From Terriglobales bacterium (GTDB lineage Bacteria > Acidobacteriota > Terriglobia > Terriglobales > Acidobacteriaceae), in NCBI GenBank assembly GCA_025980765.1, contig JAICXB010000006.1:32206-96205 (forward strand): a stretch of 64,000 nucleotides of DNA, read 5' to 3'. Positions 15,276-24,135 of the stretch are shown in pieces; the first letter of the stretch is position 1, and every line of letters starts with the position of its first letter. Both the position numbers and the translations under genes were made by a program. The notes beneath the pieces were generated by a model that was given only the letters and a program-made list of their open reading frames with translations, was not told the DNA's origin and ran no database searches.

Positions 15276-17309
15276 GTGTCTAACCCACTTCTCAGCCGCG
15301 AAGTCCATAAGCGTGCCAACTCTGTAAAGCTGAAAGGCCGCATTCTCTTCCTCACCGAAGATCCTGAGCTGATCCGCCGCCAATTGGCGGGTGAGGACCT
15401 AGCGTGGGACACGAAGAATCCGGCAAACAATCCCAAGTTGCGCGACGACATTTCGACCGACGAGATCACTCCGGCGCATATCTGTTTTTTCTTCGACGAG
15501 ACCCTCGGCGAATTTCCTTATACCGGACTTAAATGCGGCAGCGAGCTGCCGATCAAGCGAAGCGATGTCAAGAAGGGCGGCTTCATAGCCGCCGTGAGTG
15601 GAAAGCGGCGGGGCAAGGGCTCCAGCCGGGAGCAATCGCCATATGCTGAGCTGTCGGCGGGAATTCAGCTAGTGATCGCGGAAAACATTGAACGCATTTA
15701 CAAGCAGAATTGCCAAAACCTGGGCGTGCTGACTTCGACTGATTTCACTCTGATCGACTGCATACGACGCGGCGAGGAGATTCCGCTGGAAGTCTTCACC
15801 CGCGGAGAGGACGAGATCACCCGCCAGGTGATCGAATACGGCGGCCTGTTCCCGTTCAACGTCGCGCGCATGCAGGGCAAAGTCACCATTCCTGCCATCG
15901 ACACTAAGCAGCGCCCGATGACCGTAACCGAAAAAATCTTCGCGCGACACATGATCTCACCCGAAGGCAAGACCGGAATTCCCGCAGTAAAACCCGGCGA
16001 CTCCGGCTTCGCCCGCACTGACCTTCGCTTCAGCCATGAGTACGTGACGCCAATGGCGGCGATCTTCTACGAACATTTTGTCGGCAAAGATGCGCCCGTG
16101 AACGACCGCTCCAGCATCATCTTCTTTCGCGATCACCTTACGTTTCTTGACGAGGTGCTCTCGGAAGAAAAGCGCAAGATGGGTCTGCTCGATCTGGCCA
16201 CTCAGCTCAAGTTGAAGCAGCAGAATTTTGCACAGGCGCAAGGCATCAGGCTGCATGGCGAACTTAAAGACCGGAAGGGATCTGAGGGAATCTGCCATTC
16301 CATCGTTGCCGAAAGTTATGCTCTGCCCGGCCAACTCAACGTGGGATCGGATTCGCACACACCGCATGTCGGCGCTGTAGGGTGTGTGGCCTTCGGCATC
16401 GGCACTACCGATGTCTTCAATTCATGGATCACGAAGGATGTTCGCGTCAGAGTTCCCGAATCGGTAAAGGTGATCATTCGCGGAAAGCGGCGTCCCAATG
16501 TCACTGCCAAGGACTACATCCTGAAGCTGCTGGCGATGGACTACATCCGCAGCGGCAAAGCCCTGGCAAAAGTCATGGAATACTCCGGCGAAGCCATCGA
16601 GGAGCTCGGAGTGGATGAGCGCGCCACCATGTGCAACATGGCGGCCGAGATCGGCGGGTTCACCGGCATCGTCGCGCCTGATCGGAAGGTCATGGATTTC
16701 CTTGTGGAGCGCCGCAAAATGCCGCGCGCTGAAGCGGATAAGCTGATCGTAGGCCTGCACAGTGACCCCGACGCGCAATATGCACACGTGATCGAAATGG
16801 ATGCCGCCGAAATTTATCCCATGATCGCGACCCCCGGAGATCCCGGAAACGGCAAGTACATTCGCGACCTCAACACTCCGGTGCCAGTCGAGATCGCTTA
16901 CGGTGGCACCTGCACCGCAGGCAAGAATGAAGACATGGACATGTATGCCGCTGTGCTCAACAACGCGCTGCAGCAAGGTCAGCGAGTTGCGCCGTCGGTG
17001 CAGTTCTATATCCAGTTCGGGTCGCAGGAAACCCGCGAGTATTGCGTGCGCAAGGGGTATCTGGATGTCTTCCAGAGAGCCGGAGCCAAAGTGATAGAGC
17101 CGAGTTGCGGAGCCTGCATCAACGCGGGTCCGGGCGTCTCGACGCGTCCTGACCAGGTAGTAATCAGCGCGCAAAACCGGAATTTTCCCGGACGCAGCGG
17201 ACCGGGACAGATGTATCTTGCCAGCCCGCTGACGGTCGCCGCCAGCGCCATTGCCGGTTATATCACCGAATACGAACCGGCGGAGCAGCGAGAGTTGGTG
17301 GAAGCATGA
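15276..17309 (+). CDS. Aconitase/isopropylmalate-dehydratase superfamily protein, swivel-first fusion
   Basis: This is a 677-aa hydro-lyase with the small swivel domain at the N-terminus (about 1-185; STDEITPAH, RRGKGSSREQSP) followed by the large catalytic domain. The large domain includes VGSDSHTPHVGAVG. The [4Fe-4S] ligands are visible as Cys546 (GGTCTAGK), Cys611 and Cys614 (PSCGAC). This order is that of AcnB without its HEAT domain, and unlike separate LeuC/LeuD. The substrate could be citrate, isopropylmalate, homocitrate or methylcitrate. A LeuA-like synthase lies 45 kb away but is not linked. The GTG start is chosen for its fit with the swivel domain. It overlaps the next gene by 4 nt (ATGA). 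Confidence 0.85.
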   Translation: MSNPLLSREVHKRANSVKLKGRILFLTEDPELIRRQLAGEDLAWDTKNPANNPKLRDDISTDEITPAHICFFFDETLGEFPYTGLKCGSELPIKRSDVKKGGFIAAVSGKRRGKGSSREQSPYAELSAGIQLVIAENIERIYKQNCQNLGVLTSTDFTLIDCIRRGEEIPLEVFTRGEDEITRQVIEYGGLFPFNVARMQGKVTIPAIDTKQRPMTVTEKIFARHMISPEGKTGIPAVKPGDSGFARTDLRFSHEYVTPMAAIFYEHFVGKDAPVNDRSSIIFFRDHLTFLDEVLSEEKRKMGLLDLATQLKLKQQNFAQAQGIRLHGELKDRKGSEGICHSIVAESYALPGQLNVGSDSHTPHVGAVGCVAFGIGTTDVFNSWITKDVRVRVPESVKVIIRGKRRPNVTAKDYILKLLAMDYIRSGKALAKVMEYSGEAIEELGVDERATMCNMAAEIGGFTGIVAPDRKVMDFLVERRKMPRAEADKLIVGLHSDPDAQYAHVIEMDAAEIYPMIATPGDPGNGKYIRDLNTPVPVEIAYGGTCTAGKNEDMDMYAAVLNNALQQGQRVAPSVQFYIQFGSQETREYCVRKGYLDVFQRAGAKVIEPSCGACINAGPGVSTRPDQVVISAQNRNFPGRSGPGQMYLASPLTVAASAIAGYITEYEPAEQRELVEA

Positions 17310-17560
17310 ACGCAACCGTGCTTGCGTTTGCAGACGAAAAGGCTGCGGTCCACGGGGCACCGAGTCAGGACTTCATCCAGCGCCTGGAGTGCAGACTCGC
17401 ATTGCTGAACGAGCAAATCATCAAGCTGAGCGCACTGGCCGCAAAGGCCACCGATGAAGAGGTCCAAGAGAAATATTGGAGCGCCGCACGGGAGGTAAGT
17501 CGCCAGGCTCGCGAGGTTCGGGAATATCTCACAAAACTCAGCAACACTCCAGGTGCATAG
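17306..17560 (+). CDS. Small coiled-coil protein coupled to the aconitase-like gene
   Basis: 84 aa. Residues about 24-78 are a heptad-rich, charged helix with no Cys and no signal peptide. The ATG overlaps the upstream TGA (ATGA), so translation is very likely coupled. No family is recognised. The tight coupling suggests a partner or stability factor of the hydro-lyase; this is inference. Confidence 0.6.
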   Translation: MNATVLAFADEKAAVHGAPSQDFIQRLECRLALLNEQIIKLSALAAKATDEEVQEKYWSAAREVSRQAREVREYLTKLSNTPGA

Positions 17561-18169
17561 TAGAAGCGGGCCAAGCCCAGATTTTCTGCTCGCAGGCAAA
17601 GCCTCGGATTCCTCTTCTATCCAGCGCTTTCCTGAGAACAGGGAAAAATAACAGGGAATTTGCGCGTTGGTTTGCTGGATCTTCAAATTTGGCCCAAAAT
17701 CCGCGATTTTCGTGTTTTGCTGAGGAAACGAACAGGATAGGAACAGGAAAACCTAAGTTTTGCGGCTAAGTCTTTGATTTGCTAGTAGCTAGCAGCTAAC
17801 AGCTAGTCGCTGGTTCAAAATAACAGCAAACGAACAGGAAAGCTGCGAGATTTGCACAGCTCCAGTGATTGCAGGTGCGCAGCCGCTTTGATCGGCTCGT
17901 TTGGACAGCCCCGTGGCAGCCCCGTTGCAGCCCCGTTTCAGCCTCATCTTCCGGTGGACGACGCATCATGGAATCGGCTGGTAGAGGGCGTGCCTAGTAT
18001 GGCTTGCTGCTGAATAGCAGCCGCTCAAACCTCAAATCGCGCAATTCGAGAATTCCATTGGCTTTCGCGGACTTCCCTGTTGCTAAAATAAAAGGTTCTC
18101 AACGAAATTCCCTGGCGCCGCTTCATAGCTTCGCTTCCGCGGCCCGCAATCATTGGAGAGATTGAAAAA
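17561..18169. repeat. 609-bp gene-free region with several short repeats
   Basis: No credible gene is present. The region holds AACAGG-type units (17636-17658, 17729-17753, 17819-17843), a GCGATTTTCGTG trace, a single F5 arm (CTAGTAGCTAGCAGC..., 17780-17813) without a nearby mirror partner, and a three-copy 11-bp tandem of CAGCCCCGTNN at 17906-17943. The last 90 bp carry the ferredoxin promoter. Confidence 0.6.
18081..18089 (+). promoter_or_regulatory. Extended -10 (TGCTAAAAT) of the ferredoxin gene
   Basis: The string is identical to that upstream of the aconitase-like gene and tRNA-Ala. It sits 80 bp before the ferredoxin ATG. A weak TTGGCT lies further upstream with an over-long spacer. 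Confidence 0.45.
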
Positions 18170-18430
18170 ATGGCATACGTAATTGCAGAACCTTGCATTG
18201 GCACCAAGGACACCGCGTGTGTGGACGCGTGCCCAGTGGATTGCATTCATCCTAAGAAGGATGCGGAAAAGTTTGCCGATGCTAACCAGCTGTTCATCGA
18301 TCCCGTCGAGTGTATTGACTGCGGCGCCTGCGTTCCGGTGTGTCCGGTGTCTGCAATCTTTGCTGCCGACGATCTGCCGGAAAAATGGAAGGAATACGAG
18401 CCGAAGAACGCCCAGTACTTCGGTCGATGA
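18170..18430 (+). CDS. 7Fe ferredoxin ([3Fe-4S][4Fe-4S])
   Basis: 86 aa. It has a first cluster motif C-x7-C-x3-C-x3-CP-type (CIGTKDTACVDACPVDC) and a second, complete CIDCGACVPVCP. The CIGTKDTAC form, lacking the second Cys of a full 4Fe motif, is typical of Bacillus/Thermus-type 7Fe ferredoxins. GGAGAG stands 10 nt before the ATG. It is a soluble low-potential electron carrier with no linked partner enzyme. Confidence 0.93.
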   Translation: MAYVIAEPCIGTKDTACVDACPVDCIHPKKDAEKFADANQLFIDPVECIDCGACVPVCPVSAIFAADDLPEKWKEYEPKNAQYFGR

Positions 18431-18710
18431 CATCATCACACAGATCTGATTGCGAAGCCCGGCTCCGGCCGGGTATTTCCCACCAACAATCCGGTCGCAG
18501 CCGGTTGGTAACTGTGACGTAACAGCCACTCCGGGTGGAAGAAGACGTCTCGCCGCCGCTTCGAACGACATGGGCCGGAGGTTGCAATCATCCATCACAT
18601 GGTTACGTGAGAGTCGGGTGCGAAGGTTTCAAGCAACACCGAATCCTGGCTGCCACCTTTTATCCATTTGCAGCCTTTGCGCCAGGCAAATCCAATACGA
18701 GCGGATTAAT
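18431..18710 (+). other. GC-rich structured leader candidate
   Basis: This 280-bp segment precedes a predicted envelope protein. Visible hairpins are CCCGGC-TCC-GGCCGGG, ACCAAC-AAT-CCGG-TCGCAG-CCGG-TTGGT and CCAC-TCCGG-GTGG. The strings AACTGTGACG and CCACTCCGGGTGGAAG are faintly like parts of the cobalamin riboswitch core. The GGGAA/GGTG box and the 3' AGCCAGGAGACC box are missing. It may be an uncharacterised structured RNA or just a spacer. Confidence 0.25.
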
Positions 18711-19505
18711 TTGAAAAGCTTTCAAAGAATATGGACGGGCGTTCGGCTTGTGCCGATTCTCATTGCCTTCTCGGCAGCGACCTTCGCGCAAACCGATGAG
18801 ATTCAGGTCTACGATGCCGAGATTGCTGAGCCGGGTATCTTCAACCTGATGATCCACACAAACTTCACTCCCGTCGGACGCAGGGAGCCAACTTTTCTCA
18901 ATGCAATCATTCCAAACGACTCCGTCAATGGCGCCGCGGAATTCGCTTATGGCGTGAAACCATGGTTTGAACAGGGCCTCTATCTTCCCGTGTACAGTTT
19001 GAACTCAAGCAATCATGGAGCAACTATTAATGGATTCAAGATTCGAGAACTGTTCGTTCGGCCGCATGCTCACGATCGCAAGTTCTTTTACGGGTTGAAT
19101 TTCGAGTTCAGCGTCAACGCTTTGTATTGGGAATCGAGGCGTATCACGTCAGAGCTTCGTCCCATTATCGGTGTACACATTCGTCGTTGGGACTTTATCT
19201 ACAATCCAATTCTCGATACGGATTACACCGGAGGACTGAAGGGCCTGGAGTTTAATCCGGCAGGGCGAGTTGCTTACAATCTCAGCAGCAAATGGGCCCT
19301 TGCGGCGGAGCAGTATGACGGTTTCGGTCAGCTGCGCAGCTTCGTTCCTCCCGACCAGCAGTTCCATGAAACCTGGGCCGTCTTGGATCGTAACGGCGGA
19401 CTGTTCAATGTCGAAACGGGAATTGGCGTGGGCTGGAGCGGAGGCGCAGATAGAGTAACTCTAAAGCTGATGCTATCCCGCGACCTGAACGCCCACACTC
19501 ACTGA
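18711..19505 (+). CDS. Secreted, probably outer-membrane beta-barrel-like protein
   Basis: The TTG at 18711 gives 264 aa beginning with a convincing signal peptide (VPILIAFSAATFAQ). The frame is open upstream to 18450, but that part is Arg/Pro-rich and unlike protein. The mature part alternates aromatic and polar residues and has many beta-strand-like segments ending in RVTLKLMLSRDL, as in barrel proteins of the MetA-pathway/outer-membrane transporter type. The function is unknown and the start uncertain. Confidence 0.55.
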   Translation: MKSFQRIWTGVRLVPILIAFSAATFAQTDEIQVYDAEIAEPGIFNLMIHTNFTPVGRREPTFLNAIIPNDSVNGAAEFAYGVKPWFEQGLYLPVYSLNSSNHGATINGFKIRELFVRPHAHDRKFFYGLNFEFSVNALYWESRRITSELRPIIGVHIRRWDFIYNPILDTDYTGGLKGLEFNPAGRVAYNLSSKWALAAEQYDGFGQLRSFVPPDQQFHETWAVLDRNGGLFNVETGIGVGWSGGADRVTLKLMLSRDLNAHTH

Positions 19506-19660
19506 AAATCGCTTTTAGCCCTTTTCGAGGACCACCGAGCAACCACCGCCAGCCAATCGCAAGCCAACCTCTTAAACACTCGCTTGTGCGCTTAGTGCAT
19601 AAGTGGTTCCCTCCATCGACGGCAAGGCGCGCGCGTGGCTGTAGCTTCCTTCAAGTCGGT

Positions 19661-19666
19661 TAGAAT
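19661..19666 (+). promoter_or_regulatory. Candidate -10 (TAGAAT) for recO
   Basis: GTTAGAATCG is 23 bp before the recO GTG and matches the box seen before rph. A short leader of about 15 nt would result. Confidence 0.4.
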
Positions 19667-19689
19667 CGCATCAGGTCGAGGTCCAACCG

Positions 19690-20430
19690 GTGCTCAAGCA
19701 GTCTGATGCCATTGTGCTGCGGACGTATCCGCTGCGGGAAGCCGACCTGCTGGTAACTTTGTTTACGCGGGACGAAGGCAAGCTGCGCGGAGTAGCGCGA
19801 TCGGCCAAGAAGTCGAAGCGCCGATTTGGCGGCGCGCTGGAGCCCCTGACCCGCGTTCGCGCCTACTACGATCAGAAGACCGGACAGGAACTGGTGCGGC
19901 TCGATTCCTGTGATGTGCTCGAATCGCCATTGATGCATGCCGTGGACTACGAGCGCGCGGTAGCTTTGTCCTATGTCGCCGAAGTGTTGGACGAACTGCT
20001 TCCCGATCACGATGCGAACGACGCGGTGTTTCGCCTTACGCTCTCGGTGCTGCCGCATTTGGAGTCGGGCAATATTTGGATGCCGCTCACGTATTTCGAT
20101 CTGTGGATCACGCGGCTGATGGGGCTGCTCCCGGAACTCGGCGCGTGCATTATTTGTGGCGAGGTGCTGAATGGGACTGGCAAGGTTTACTATCACGCCC
20201 TGGCAGATGGCCTGATGTGCGTGGCGCATAAGCGCCTTGCCAGTTCGGAGATGTCGCTGAAATCCCGCGCTTTGGCGGCAGAAATGTTTCGTGCCGCGGT
20301 CGACACGTTTTCGGCACAGCCCTGGAAGCGCCAGCAAGGGGCCGATCTGCGAAAGTTTTTGGGCCAATGCATTGAGCGGCACATTGAGGGCAAGCTGGTC
20401 ACTGGCGTGGCACTGGGCAAACTGGACTAG
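19690..20430 (+). CDS. recO: DNA repair protein RecO
   Basis: 246 aa. The N-terminal OB fold starts with the family hallmark SDAIVLRTYPLREADLLVTL. A basic patch (ARSAKKSKRRFGG) and the helical zinc-binding region (CIICGE ... LMCVAHKR) follow. It loads RecA with RecF/RecR and anneals ssDNA. The start is GTG at 19690. An F3 inverted repeat follows immediately, separating it from glyQ. Confidence 0.93.
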   Translation: MLKQSDAIVLRTYPLREADLLVTLFTRDEGKLRGVARSAKKSKRRFGGALEPLTRVRAYYDQKTGQELVRLDSCDVLESPLMHAVDYERAVALSYVAEVLDELLPDHDANDAVFRLTLSVLPHLESGNIWMPLTYFDLWITRLMGLLPELGACIICGEVLNGTGKVYYHALADGLMCVAHKRLASSEMSLKSRALAAEMFRAAVDTFSAQPWKRQQGADLRKFLGQCIERHIEGKLVTGVALGKLD

Positions 20431-20440
20431 CTCGAAAAGA

Positions 20441-20584
20441 CGTTTCGAGTTTCGGGTTTCAAGTTTCGAGTTTCGGATGTCGAGTTTCAATTTGGATTAC
20501 AGTCAGAGTGCCGAAGAGCCGTGTCGGTTTTCAAACCTGAAACACGAAACCTGAAACGCCTTTTCGGAATTTGAAACCTGAAAT
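20441..20584. repeat. Inverted pair of F3 arms, longest copy
   Basis: The left arm 20441-20489 (TTTCGAGTTTCGGGTTTCAAG...) and right arm 20530-20584 (AAACCTGAAACACGAAACC...) pair imperfectly around a loop of about 40 nt. The right arm contributes an ATG (20583) that opens the glyQ frame but is unlikely to be its true start. Confidence 0.75.
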
Positions 20585-20615
20585 GTTCTTGAGATCTGAC
20601 AGGAGACACGAGGAA

Positions 20616-21599
20616 GTGTTGGCGCCTACATTTCAGGAATTGATTCTTCGCCTCCAGTCTTTCTGGGCGGAGCGGGGATGCGTGTTGCAGCAGCCCTATG
20701 ATCTGGAAGTGGGGGCGGGCACCATGGCGCCGGAAACGTTTCTGCGCGTGCTTGGACCGAAGCCGTATCGAGTCGCGTATTTACAGCCTTCTCGTCGTCC
20801 TGCCGATGGACGCTATGGCGAGAACCCCAACCGGCTTTACAAGCACACGCAGCTCCAGGTGATCTTGAAGCCGCCGCCGGACGATGTTCAGGAGCTGTAC
20901 CTCAGGTCGCTGGAGGCAATCGGCATCGATTTGCGCAAGCACGATATCAAATTCGAGGAAGACAACTGGGAATCGCCAACGCTGGGCGCCTGGGGTATCG
21001 GGTGGCAAGTCATGCTCGATGGTTTGGAAATCACGCAGTTCACATATTTCCAGCAATGCGGCGGCATCGATCTTGATCCCATCTCCGCCGAGCTGACCTA
21101 CGGTCTGGAGCGCCTCGCCGCGTTCCTGCAGGACGTGGACAGCATTTACGACATCGTATGGGCGCGCGGCGCAGATGGCCATTGCGTCACTTACGGCGAC
21201 GTTCGCCTGGCGGAGGAATTGCAGTTATCGGTGTACAACTTCGAGGCTGCGGACGTAGCGAAGGCCTGGCAACATCTTCAACTGTTCGAAGCGGAATGCA
21301 AATCGCTGCTGGACAGCTACTGGAAACTGAAGGAATCGAACGGAGCGCCGGGCGACCCGTCTGGCCAAGTGCCTTTGAAGCGCTTTCCCCTGCTCGGCGC
21401 CTTCGATCTTTGCCTCAAGTGCTCACATATTTTCAACATTCTCGACGCCAGGGGCGCAATTTCCGTAACGGAACGCGTTGGCGTCATTGCACGCATTCGG
21501 GCGCTTGCGGTTGGCGTCGCCAAAGCATTCCTTGACCAGCAACAGGCTCCAATCGAAGCGCCCTCACCAGAACACGCCACAACCTCAATCCATGCCTGA
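20616..21599 (+). CDS. glyQ: Glycyl-tRNA synthetase alpha subunit
   Basis: This is the catalytic subunit of the bacterial alpha2beta2 Gly[57 protein letters not shown] and [18 protein letters not shown] are all hallmark blocks. AGGAG at 20601-20605 is placed for GTG 20616 (or TTG 20619). The frame also contains ATG 20583, but it lies in the F3 repeat. The C-terminal 20 residues are variable. The last 8 nt overlap glyS. Confidence 0.95.
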   Translation: MLAPTFQELILRLQSFWAERGCVLQQPYDLEVGAGTMAPETFLRVLGPKPYRVAYLQPSRRPADGRYGENPNRLYKHTQLQVILKPPPDDVQELYLRSLEAIGIDLRKHDIKFEEDNWESPTLGAWGIGWQVMLDGLEITQFTYFQQCGGIDLDPISAELTYGLERLAAFLQDVDSIYDIVWARGADGHCVTYGDVRLAEELQLSVYNFEAADVAKAWQHLQLFEAECKSLLDSYWKLKESNGAPGDPSGQVPLKRFPLLGAFDLCLKCSHIFNILDARGAISVTERVGVIARIRALAVGVAKAFLDQQQAPIEAPSPEHATTSIHA

Positions 21600-23721
21600 C
21601 CTGCTCATAGAAATTGGATGTGAAGAGATTCCCGCCCGCATGATCGACGGCGCGCGCGACGAGTTTGTAAAACGAGTCCACGATCTTCTCCGCCGCGAAC
21701 GCCTGCTCAACGGAGACCCATCCCGGAATCATGCCTTCTCCACTCCACGCCGGATCGCATGTTTCATTTCGGGAATCGAAGCGCGTCAGCCCGATCTGAA
21801 GGAAGAACTGCAAGGGCCGGCAACCAAGGTCGCATTCAAAGACGGAAAGCCCACGGCCGCCGCCGAAGCCTTCGCACGCAAGGCAGGAGTGTCCGTTTCG
21901 CAGCTTCAGACAATCACCACTCATAAGGGTGAATACATCGCGGCCACTGTCGTGCGAAACGGACGCAGCGCTGCCGACTTGATCGCGGCGGAACTTCCCA
22001 GGGAGCTAAACGCACTCTACTGGGCCAAGAACATGTACTGGCGCGCAAGCAAGCCGGAGCGTTTTGTCCGCCCCGTGCGCTGGATCGTCGCCATGCTCGA
22101 TGGAGAAGTTTTGCCTTTGGAGTACGCCGGGGTCCACGCGGGGAACCGCACGCGCGGACATCGGATTCTGCATTCGGCGGAAATCGCAATTTCGGCCCCA
22201 TCCGTTTATGCGCGCGAACTCGACAACGGAAAGGTAATCGTCGATTCGGCCGCCCGCGAGCAGCGCATTCGCAAAGCCCTGGACGCGGCGACACGCGCCA
22301 TTCCCGGAGCGCGCTGGCGCGAAGATACCGAATTGCTGAAAACGGTCGTCAACCTTACCGAATTTCCCGGAGTGGCGCTCGGCAGCTTTGACCGCCAGTT
22401 CCTTTCTCTCCCGGAAGAAGTTCTGGTCACGGTGATGCGCGACCACCAAAAATATTTCGCAGTGGAAGACGAGAGTGGAAAGTTGTCGCCGCATTTTCTT
22501 GCCGTGCTCAATACCGATCGCGATTATGACGGCGTGATTCGCCATGGAAATGAGCGTGTGCTGCGCGCCCGCTTCAGCGACGCCCAATTTTTCTGGGAGA
22601 CCGATCAGAAGATCCCACTCACAGAACGCGTGGAGATGCTGCGCAATCTCACCTTTCAGCGCGATCTGGGAAGCTACTGGTCAAAGACTGAGCGGATGCG
22701 CGGGTTGGCAGCAAGGTTGACGGCGGCACTGAACGACGGAGAGACGTCGGTGTCATCCCGCTCGGTCGACGAGGCGGCGCGGCTGGCAAAGTCGGACCTT
22801 ACTACGGAGTTGGTCAAGGAATTCACCGAACTCCAGGGGGTGATCGGTGGTCTCTATGCCAAAGCGCAGGGCATCGATACTGTCGCCGCCGACGCCATCT
22901 ACGATCAATATCTGCCTGAATCGAGCGATGATGCGATCCCGCGCTCGGTGGAGGGAGCATTGGTCGCGATTGCGGATAAGGCCGACAGCGTAGCCGGAAT
23001 GTTTGCGCTGGGAATTGAACCCAGCGGGTCGAAAGATCCCTTCGCACTGCGACGGCAGGCGAATGGCATTGTGCGCATCCTCGCCGAACACACACTCCCA
23101 TTGCCGGTTAGCATAATCAGCGATGCGGCTCTTGCACAGTACCGCAGATCCGATGAACTCCGAGGTAAGCTTCGCAAACTGGATAACGCGCCCGATGCAC
23201 TCGCCGCTTTCTTTCGCGAGCGGCTGGAGTTTTATCTGCGCGACGTACTCGGGTTTGCCTACGACGTGGTAAATGCCGTGCTCGCAGCCGGAAGCAATGA
23301 CGTGCCGGACGCGCTAGCGCGTGCCCAAGCCGTAACCAAAGTCCGCGAGACTGACGATTTCCTTGCGATTTCGATCGCGTTCAAGCGCATAAAGAACATT
23401 CTGCGCCAGGCACAAGAACGAAAAGAGACTTCGAGTGCATCCTTCGATCGCTCGCGCCTGGTGGAACCCGCAGAGCAGGATTTGGGCAATCACGTCCTCG
23501 AGACTGTCAGACAAGTGCAAGCACTTCTGCCGCTCAAACGGTACGAAGAAGCGCTTGCCGCAATCGCTCGGCTTCGTCCCGTGGTTGACACCTTCTTTGA
23601 CAAAGTCATGGTGATGGTTGACGACGAATCCTTGCGCTTGAACCGCCTGGGGCTCCTCGCCACCATCCAGCTCAGTTTCTCGACCATTGCAGATTTTTCG
23701 GAGATAGCGGCTGGTTCCTAG
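21592..23721 (+). CDS. glyS: Glycyl-tRNA synthetase beta subunit
   Basis: 709 aa starting at ATG 21592 ([16 protein letters not shown]), overlapping glyQ by 8 nt (ATGCCTGA), so the subunits are translated together. [38 protein letters not shown] and [15 protein letters not shown] are family landmarks. A C-terminal anticodon-binding DALR-like region lies at about 590-700. It binds and positions tRNA-Gly. Confidence 0.96.
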   Translation: MPDLLIEIGCEEIPARMIDGARDEFVKRVHDLLRRERLLNGDPSRNHAFSTPRRIACFISGIEARQPDLKEELQGPATKVAFKDGKPTAAAEAFARKAGVSVSQLQTITTHKGEYIAATVVRNGRSAADLIAAELPRELNALYWAKNMYWRASKPERFVRPVRWIVAMLDGEVLPLEYAGVHAGNRTRGHRILHSAEIAISAPSVYARELDNGKVIVDSAAREQRIRKALDAATRAIPGARWREDTELLKTVVNLTEFPGVALGSFDRQFLSLPEEVLVTVMRDHQKYFAVEDESGKLSPHFLAVLNTDRDYDGVIRHGNERVLRARFSDAQFFWETDQKIPLTERVEMLRNLTFQRDLGSYWSKTERMRGLAARLTAALNDGETSVSSRSVDEAARLAKSDLTTELVKEFTELQGVIGGLYAKAQGIDTVAADAIYDQYLPESSDDAIPRSVEGALVAIADKADSVAGMFALGIEPSGSKDPFALRRQANGIVRILAEHTLPLPVSIISDAALAQYRRSDELRGKLRKLDNAPDALAAFFRERLEFYLRDVLGFAYDVVNAVLAAGSNDVPDALARAQAVTKVRETDDFLAISIAFKRIKNILRQAQERKETSSASFDRSRLVEPAEQDLGNHVLETVRQVQALLPLKRYEEALAAIARLRPVVDTFFDKVMVMVDDESLRLNRLGLLATIQLSFSTIADFSEIAAGS

Positions 23722-24135
23722 TGTAGTGCGTCATAGATAACGGAACGTAATCAACATGAAAACCGCGAATACGCAGGCCGAATGTTGGTGCCGCCATGTA
23801 TTCGGGACCTCCGCACTCTACAGAGTTCCCATGCTGAAACTGTCATCCTGAGGCGCAGCCGAAGGACCTCCTGCGACATTGTCGGACTGAAACGTCGGTT
23901 GCGCGGCTCTTCAACCACAAGTCAGGTTTTCACGTACAGTGGCCGAAGATCCCTGCTCACTGCAACCTCTCATACACTTCGCAGTAGGTCCTTCGGCTGC
24001 CCTCAGGATGACAGCTGCAGAGATTGATGCAGCTTTTCGCTTGGCAAAGTTAAGGCCATACTCAGTGCAGATCAAGTGTTGTTGTCTCCCAGAACCCGGC
24101 GTGGGCGATTCGGGAGAGTATTATGCGGATAGCGA
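23722..24135. repeat. Gene-free region with F7 inverted pair (GTCATCCTGAGG...GAAGGACC)
   Basis: The left arm 23840-23875 (TGTCATCCTGAGGCGCAGCC...) and right arm 23982-24013 (GTCCTTCGGCTGCCCTCAGG...) are inverted copies. Between them lies GCGGCTCTTCAACCA, also found inside the second F7 copy at 37003-37207. The rest of the gap shows no gene. Confidence 0.75.

Noticed and set aside
16422..17360. 312-codon minus-strand frame opposite the aconitase-like gene
   Set aside because: Antisense shadow of the catalytic domain; no SD and no motifs.
18440..18560. c-di-GMP (GEMM) or canonical cobalamin riboswitch
   Set aside because: Some strings look alike, but the defining conserved boxes are missing; kept only as a low-confidence structured leader.
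18450..18710. Upstream extension of the envelope protein frame
   Set aside because: Arg/Pro/Ser-rich sequence without protein character, ahead of a clean signal peptide at 18711.
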